Shown piece after piece: positions 59,497 through 64,000 of a stretch of DNA of 64,000 nt (position 1 is the stretch's first letter; each line of letters starts with the position of its first letter). The notes beneath the pieces were generated by a model that worked only from the letters and a program-made list of their open reading frames with translations, made no database searches and was not told where the DNA came from. The DNA is taken from assembly GCF_029635795.1 (NCBI RefSeq), contig NZ_CP114280.1:4216001-4280000 (forward strand). Reading direction: 5' to 3'. The position numbers were made by a program, and so were the translations under genes. Source of the stretch: Dickeya lacustris. Lineage in GTDB: Bacteria > Pseudomonadota > Gammaproteobacteria > Enterobacterales > Enterobacteriaceae.

Positions 59497-60273
59497 TTAT
59501 TGCGCCAGCACGCAGTTAACATCCAGCAGCTCTTCTGCCGAGCCGCGATGGATAAGGCCGGTTAGGTCGCGCCGCACCGCCAGGAGAAGGGTATCACCCT
59601 GTGCGTTTACGCTGAGAGCCAGACCGTAATTATCAAGCGAGTCATGGTGCTGTTGCACATAGCGCCCGAGCAGCATGAACGGCTTAACGCTGTCTGGCGT
59701 TTGCCCGGCCAGTTTCAGCGCCAGATAGGTGTGCCCAGACAGCGGGGCCGGGAGCGGCTGCCAGACGGCACCAAGAGCAGGTGCCTCATCGCGCAGCGTC
59801 TGATAAACCGCAGGGGCGAGGCAGGCGGTGTGAATATGCAGTTGGTTCTGGGTGCGGCCATATAACGAGTTAATGGCAAGCGCGATGTGCTCATCCTGAA
59901 TCGGCGCGCCGCGTTGCTGTGATAACGCATGGCGATATCGCCACGCTGCCGCAAAATAGTTCGGCGTTTCTGGTTGCAGCAGGCGCGGGCTTTCCATTCC
60001 GCTTACACGCTCGGTCGGGATAAGTAAATTGTGATAGGGGCCGCGCCGGTCTTTCAGCAGGGCAACATGTTGGCTCAGGTCAACGGCGAGACAAGGCGCG
60101 GGCGAGCCGTTTTGTTGCTGGTGAGGCACACATTGCTGGCTGACAATCATCCATAATGCGTCGCTGTTTCCCCGGCGGGTAAAGGGCCGCCAGAGCGCGA
60201 GGATCAGCGCCACTAACAGTACGCAGATCAATAAACCTGACAAATAGGCGGTCTGACGGGGTTGGCGCATCAT
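59497..60273 (-). CDS. cdh: CDP-diacylglycerol pyrophosphatase
   Basis: The 258-residue membrane-anchored enzyme hydrolyses CDP-diacylglycerol to CMP and phosphatidic acid. One N-terminal helix (LSGLLICVLLVALILALW) is followed by the Cdh pattern: ECLPNQQQN-like QCVPHQQQNGSPAPC, NLLIPTERVSGMESP, INSLYGRTQNQLHIHTAC (the HIT-like histidines) and RDLTGLIHRGSAEEL. Length and order match E. coli Cdh (about 251). It is a housekeeping-type gene with no functional link to its neighbours. Confidence 0.92.
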   Translation of the reverse strand: MMRQPRQTAYLSGLLICVLLVALILALWRPFTRRGNSDALWMIVSQQCVPHQQQNGSPAPCLAVDLSQHVALLKDRRGPYHNLLIPTERVSGMESPRLLQPETPNYFAAAWRYRHALSQQRGAPIQDEHIALAINSLYGRTQNQLHIHTACLAPAVYQTLRDEAPALGAVWQPLPAPLSGHTYLALKLAGQTPDSVKPFMLLGRYVQQHHDSLDNYGLALSVNAQGDTLLLAVRRDLTGLIHRGSAEELLDVNCVLAQ

Positions 60274-60336
60274 GGTGTATTGACCTTAATGACGAACAGA
60301 CGTTGCGGCGTTGTCGCCGCAACATGGGCGGTAATC

Positions 60337-60378
60337 CGCGTTGATACAGTGCTGATACGCGTTGATACAGTAGTGTGG
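60337..60378 (-). repeat. 21-bp direct repeat upstream of cdh
   Basis: CGCGTTGATACAG begins two adjacent 21-bp units (60337-60357 and 60358-60378), with related following bases GTGCTGATA / TAGTGTGG. It lies in the 157-bp gap between the LysR gene end and cdh. Confidence 0.75.
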
Positions 60379-60430
60379 CGCAGCAAGATGGCGTCATGAT
60401 GACCGCCCTTGCAGCAACGCGCCGTGGCGC

Positions 60431-61348
60431 TCAGGGCGAGGTATTTTCTTCGGTAATCACATTTTCTTCAGCAATCCATTGACGCATTTCATGTGTAACC
60501 TGCTCGATTAACATACTGCGGGCGTGTTGGGGCGGGAATATCGCCAGATACGCGGTTTCCAGTCGCGGCTCGAACGGTTTTATCAGTAACCCGCAATGGC
60601 TGCTGCGTGCGGTAATCGCATCCACAATTCCGATGCCAAGCCCGGTTGACGCCATAACGCAACAGTGGCGCAGCGACGTTTCGATGGGGCTTTGCAACAA
60701 AGTACCGGCAAGCGAGATGGCCTGCGCCAGTTGCGCCCGTAATACCGTTTTACGCCCGGGCAGGATCGCGCGGTGATGATTCAGGTCATCCAGCGTGATG
60801 CGCTCACGGTCAGCCAGCGGGTGGCCCGGCGCGATAACGGCAACGGCATGCGCCACGCCAAGCATTTCGGCCTGTAACCCTTTGATAGCGGGGGTACTGT
60901 TAATAAAACCAATGTCATATTGATTGCTCAATACCAGGTCGGTGATGGCCGGGGTGCTCTCCACATCCATAAACAGCGAGACATCGTCATACTGACGCAG
61001 TAGCGTTGGGAAAATCCGCTCAGTACACAGATTAGCCAGCGCCGACACCGCGCCAATGCGCAGCACGCTGCCCTTGGCATGGCGAATCTCGTCTGCCACC
61101 CGCAGAATATGATCCAGCCCGAGATAGAGCCGCTCGATTTCCCGAAACAGTTTGAGCGCCTCTTCACGAGGTTCCAGCCCCCGGCCATCGCGGTCAAACA
61201 GTTTCAGGTTAACGGCAAACTCGAAGTCTTTGATTAAACGGCTGACGGCGGGTTGCGTAACATTCATGATGTTTGCAGCCTGAGTAATACCGCCGGTCAG
61301 AATCACCTTATGGAATGCTTCAACCTGTCTTAAGTTGATTCGGCTCAT
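60431..61348 (-). CDS. LysR-family regulator, divergent from a peptide-type binding protein
   Basis: The 305-residue protein has the LysR HTH (LRQVEAFHKVILTGGITQAA, then NVTQPAVSRLIKDFE) and an effector domain of the OccR/NocR-like type. A Glu-rich C-terminus ends it. ATG 61348 (MSRINLRQ) is the family-like start, with no clear Shine-Dalgarno. The gene is divergent from the solute-binding gene 287 bp away and likely controls it through the 16-bp repeats between them. OccR/NocR-like regulators respond to opines or basic amino acids, which is only a hint here. Confidence 0.87.
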   Translation of the reverse strand: MSRINLRQVEAFHKVILTGGITQAANIMNVTQPAVSRLIKDFEFAVNLKLFDRDGRGLEPREEALKLFREIERLYLGLDHILRVADEIRHAKGSVLRIGAVSALANLCTERIFPTLLRQYDDVSLFMDVESTPAITDLVLSNQYDIGFINSTPAIKGLQAEMLGVAHAVAVIAPGHPLADRERITLDDLNHHRAILPGRKTVLRAQLAQAISLAGTLLQSPIETSLRHCCVMASTGLGIGIVDAITARSSHCGLLIKPFEPRLETAYLAIFPPQHARSMLIEQVTHEMRQWIAEENVITEENTSP

Positions 61349-61635
61349 AGATGTTACCAACCATAATATTTATTTATGAATTCGGTACAAAATACGATTT
61401 TTAATTCATTTTACCAACCCGTAGACTGCGGTTAGAGGGTTACAGTTTGTCATAAGTTTGAAGAAAACATGATATCGACGTAAAACGTCACGTCGATAAG
61501 ACATTACGTCGATAAGACATTACGTCGATAAGACATCATGTCGGTAAAACATCATGTCGCCGGTGCATTGGCATGATCGTTCACCTCTTAATGGATAATG
61601 GAACCGTATACACACATGGAACCCAAGGAGTCACC
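61349..61635 (+). promoter_or_regulatory. Divergent promoter region with 16-bp tandem repeat
   Basis: AT-rich sequence next to the LysR start should hold both promoters. From 61490 the unit ACGTCGATAAGACATT repeats at 61490-61505, 61506-61521, 61522-61537 and, more diverged, 61538-61553, with a partial unit after. The repeat lies in the probable 5' untranslated region of the binding-protein gene, 80-145 bp ahead of its start. Confidence 0.8.
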
Positions 61636-63174
61636 ATGAAAGGAACCCTGTTTGCCGTTGGGTTGATGGCAATGGCGCCGGGCATACACGCCGCCGGGCT
61701 CACCGTCGGATTAGCCTCATTCACCACCTCGATGGACCCGCAGTTTTACGTGGGAGGGGCGAATAGCGCCATGGCCCGTAATGTGTTCGACGGGTTAGTG
61801 AATCAAAACGAAACACAGCACATTACGCCAGCGCTGGCGGTGTCATGGCAGGCGATAGATGACAGCACCTGGCAATTTAAACTGCGCCCCGGCGTAAAAT
61901 TTCATGACGGCAGTGATTTTAACGCCCGTGATGTGATTGCCAGTGTGAAACGTGTTGCATTGGCAGCAAAGAACAGTCCCAGCGCATACACCCCTTATGT
62001 TGCTGATATCAGCGACATTCGTGAGATTGACCCGCTGACGGTTGAAATTAAAACCAAAGGGCCGGCAGCGTTGTTGCTCAATAACCTAAGCCGGATTGCC
62101 ATTATGCCCGCCCGGTTGGTTGACCAGCCAAGCGAGGTGCTCAATAGCGGTAAAGAGATAATCGGCACCGGGCCGTTTAAGTTTGTCTCCTACACCCCGG
62201 ATGACAAAGTGGTGTTAAGCCGTAACGACAGCTATTGGGCGGGCAAAGCGGAATGGGACAGCGTCACGCTCCGTTTGATTAAAAACAGCGGTGCCCGCAT
62301 CGCCGCTTTGCTGGCAGGCGACGTGGACATGATAGAAAGCGTGCCGACAACCGATCGCGCGACTATCGCCAGCCAACCGGCGTTCGCTACGGTGTCGGTG
62401 CCGGGCAATCGGATTTTGTATCTGCACCCGGATCAAGATCGCGATACCTCGCCGTTTGCCAGCGGTGATGACGGTAAAAATCCGCTGAAGAAACTGGCGG
62501 TGCGCCAGGCGATGTCGCAGGCCATCAACCGTGATGCGCTGGTGCAGCGCTTGCTGGATGGCCAGGGGTTATCCGCCTCGCAGTTGGTGCCGCAGGGCTA
62601 TCCGGGCTATTCCGCGCGTATTGCCGCAGCGGTTTACGATCCGGCACAAGCCCGACAGACGTTAACGCAAGCCGGGTATCCGAACGGGTTTACGCTGACG
62701 TTTCATGCGTCTAACGATCGCTACCCCAATGATGCCAAGATTGCACAGGCGCTGGGGCAGATGTTCAGTCAGGTTGGCATTAAAACCGAGGTCATTACGA
62801 TGCCCGGAAATGTCTACTTTGCCAAAGCCGCCCAGCGGGAATTTAGTCTGGTGATGGGGGGGGCTGCCATCGAAACCGGTGAAGCATCGGGCGTGTTGGG
62901 GCCGCTGCTGGAAACCTTTGGCCCGCAGACCGGGCAAGGGAACCGAGGGCGTTATACCAACGCCGAGTTTGACAAGCTGCTGGCGCAGGCGCGCGCGACG
63001 CTTGATGAAAGCAAGCGTGATGCGCTGTTACAGCAGGCAAGCGAATTGGCGATGAAAGAGCAGGGGGTGATTCCGCTGCTGTTTCTCTCCAATACCTGGG
63101 CAATGAAAAAGAGCTATCGCTACATGGGCCGCACAGACGGCTACACATTGCCCTATTTTGTTCGCTCTCAATAA
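61636..63174 (+). CDS. Family 5 (DppA/OppA-type) extracellular solute-binding protein
   Basis: The 512-residue protein has a signal peptide (MKGTLFAVGLMAMAPGIHA-AG) and the SBP_bac_5 fold: FDGLVNQNETQHITPALAVS, WQFKLRPGVKFHDGSDFNARD, GTGPFKFVSYTPDDKVVLSR and VRQAMSQAINRDALVQRLL. Such proteins feed peptides, nickel, opines or glutathione to ABC permeases. No permease or ATPase follows in the window; a nucleoside hydrolase starts 430 bp later, so the rest may lie beyond. AAGGAG at seven bases supports ATG 61636 over the frame start at 61573. Confidence 0.9.
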   Translation: MKGTLFAVGLMAMAPGIHAAGLTVGLASFTTSMDPQFYVGGANSAMARNVFDGLVNQNETQHITPALAVSWQAIDDSTWQFKLRPGVKFHDGSDFNARDVIASVKRVALAAKNSPSAYTPYVADISDIREIDPLTVEIKTKGPAALLLNNLSRIAIMPARLVDQPSEVLNSGKEIIGTGPFKFVSYTPDDKVVLSRNDSYWAGKAEWDSVTLRLIKNSGARIAALLAGDVDMIESVPTTDRATIASQPAFATVSVPGNRILYLHPDQDRDTSPFASGDDGKNPLKKLAVRQAMSQAINRDALVQRLLDGQGLSASQLVPQGYPGYSARIAAAVYDPAQARQTLTQAGYPNGFTLTFHASNDRYPNDAKIAQALGQMFSQVGIKTEVITMPGNVYFAKAAQREFSLVMGGAAIETGEASGVLGPLLETFGPQTGQGNRGRYTNAEFDKLLAQARATLDESKRDALLQQASELAMKEQGVIPLLFLSNTWAMKKSYRYMGRTDGYTLPYFVRSQ

Positions 63175-63606
63175 ACACCACGGTGTGATGTGGGGCGAAG
63201 CAAAATGAAAAAAATGAAGTAGTGCGATTATTTCGTTAACACCAGGGTTTTTCATCAGGCTGTGTTCCGTCGGTGGTTTCGGCGGAACACTTCGCCTGCC
63301 ATTCGTTGCGCGAACACCGTGCATTCGCTGTGAATGTCGTCGTGTAATGCGGTGTTCCCCTTCTGTCTTTATTACTGCTTCCCAATCGAAGTAGCGGCTG
63401 GGGCTGTGTGTAATAACGCCAAAGCATGAATGGCCAAAGAGTGAGTGGCTAAAGAATAAATGCGCGCTGCCTGTCGTGCTAATGCAGGCAAGATACGCGC
63501 GGGCAGGCCAGCGACAGGTTAGGCCGGTGGCGGCGGGTGTACCGCCGTAGCGGGTGTAGTTGCGAATGTAGTTGCGGATGTAGTCGCGGGTGTAGAGGGA
63601 GGCACT
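63175..63606 (+). repeat. Intergenic region with 15-bp and 12-bp repeats
   Basis: No gene is seen in 432 bp. TGAATGGCCAAAGAG and TGAGTGGCTAAAGAA are adjacent 15-bp units (63427-63456). Four 12-bp units of GCGGGTGTAGTT type lie at 63550-63561, 63562-63573, 63574-63585 and 63586-63597. They end ten bases before the nucleoside hydrolase start and are open in its frame. Confidence 0.8.
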
Positions 63607-64000
63607 GTGACACCTATTCCTATTATTATTGATTGCGATCCCGGTATTGATGATGCGCTGGCGCTACTTTGCGCATGCGCTGCGCCAGAATTGTCCATTG
63701 AAGGGATCACCGTGGTGAACGGCAACCAACCGTTGCCCGTGACGTTACGCAATGCGTTACAGATTCTCGAATTGGCCGGACGCTGCGATATTCCGGTGTT
63801 TTCCGGCTGCTGGCAACCGATGGTGCGCGAGCCTATCCACGGCCTGTTTCATGGCCGAAACGGACTGGGCGACACCGATTTTCCGGCACCGCGTTTGGCT
63901 GCACAGCCACAACACGCCGTTGATTTTCTCATCACACGCTGTTTGCAGGCGGCAAGGCAGGCACAACCGCTTACGCTGTGTACTCTCGGGCCGATGACCA
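63607..64000 (+). CDS. Inosine-uridine-type nucleoside hydrolase, 3' end outside window
   Basis: The frame from GTG 63607 runs open to the window end, giving 131 residues. The nucleoside-hydrolase calcium motif DCDPGIDDALAL lies at residues 9-20. ITVVNGNQPLPVTLRNALQI and HGRNGLGDTDFPAP follow, all family hallmarks. It splits ribonucleosides to ribose and base. AGAGGGAGG stands upstream of the GTG. The 12-bp repeat just before it is in the same frame and would encode a VVA-repeat extension if translation began further up, but no good upstream start is seen. Confidence 0.9.
   Translation, partial: MTPIPIIIDCDPGIDDALALLCACAAPELSIEGITVVNGNQPLPVTLRNALQILELAGRCDIPVFSGCWQPMVREPIHGLFHGRNGLGDTDFPAPRLAAQPQHAVDFLITRCLQAARQAQPLTLCTLGPMT

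Overview
The window looks like chromosomal DNA of a plant-associated member of the Enterobacterales, most like Dickeya and other Pectobacteriaceae. That assignment is inference. It rests on E. coli-like AcnB, FdnGHI, CitDEFG and Cdh proteins, a raffinose operon, a probable pectin side-chain lyase and a high GC content. No rRNA, tRNA or CRISPR array was seen.

Layout. (1) 1-4642: the end of an RraA-family gene, an orphan membrane protein, a RomA-like metallo-hydrolase and a LysR regulator. (2) 4802-16140, all on the plus strand: a PrpF-type isomerase, an MFS carrier, a fumarylacetoacetate-hydrolase-family enzyme, citrate lyase genes citC-D-E-F-G and a second aconitase B type enzyme. Together they read as a route from trans-aconitate to cis-aconitate, citrate, oxaloacetate and pyruvate. 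citC, citD and citE carry five frame-breaking indels, so the pathway is either decaying or badly sequenced here. (3) 16594-21197: a membrane formate dehydrogenase (alpha, beta, gamma) whose usual selenocysteine is a cysteine, behind an FNR-like site. (4) 21642-26277: a raffinose operon (LacI regulator, GH36 alpha-galactosidase, LacY-type symporter) with two perfect palindromic operators. (5) 26349-29350: an AT-rich foreign patch with a 24-residue peptide ORF and a compact ABC exporter gene cut by an IS3-family element, then an old IS remnant. (6) 29493-34521: an FAD oxidoreductase, a GNAT protein, a GGDEF protein and a second, inverted copy of the same 1196-bp IS.

(7) 34671-47011: a self-contained uptake locus with TonB, ExbB, ExbD and a double-domain ABC permease on the minus strand. 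Divergent from it are a substrate-binding protein, a TonB-dependent receptor, a Tat-exported exo-rhamnogalacturonan-lyase-like protein and a DUF6250-like protein. A LysR gene closes the locus. (8) 48338-51949: a cysteine-rich leader ORF, an isopenicillin-N-synthase-family oxygenase and a MetQNI-like ABC importer. (9) 52314-53704: two paralogous secreted Lys/Ala-rich proteins. (10) 53890-59460: an arylsulfotransferase-like/thioredoxin fusion with an AtsRBC-like ABC importer. Its binding protein and double permease are paralogues of those in region 7. Regions 7-10 together look like an organosulfur or sulfate-ester scavenging island mixed with pectin side-chain functions. (11) 59497-64000: cdh, a LysR gene divergent from a peptide-type binding protein, and the start of a nucleoside hydrolase.

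A recurring oddity is short imperfect direct repeats (units 7-21 bp) at about a dozen places between genes, several of them exactly at translation starts.
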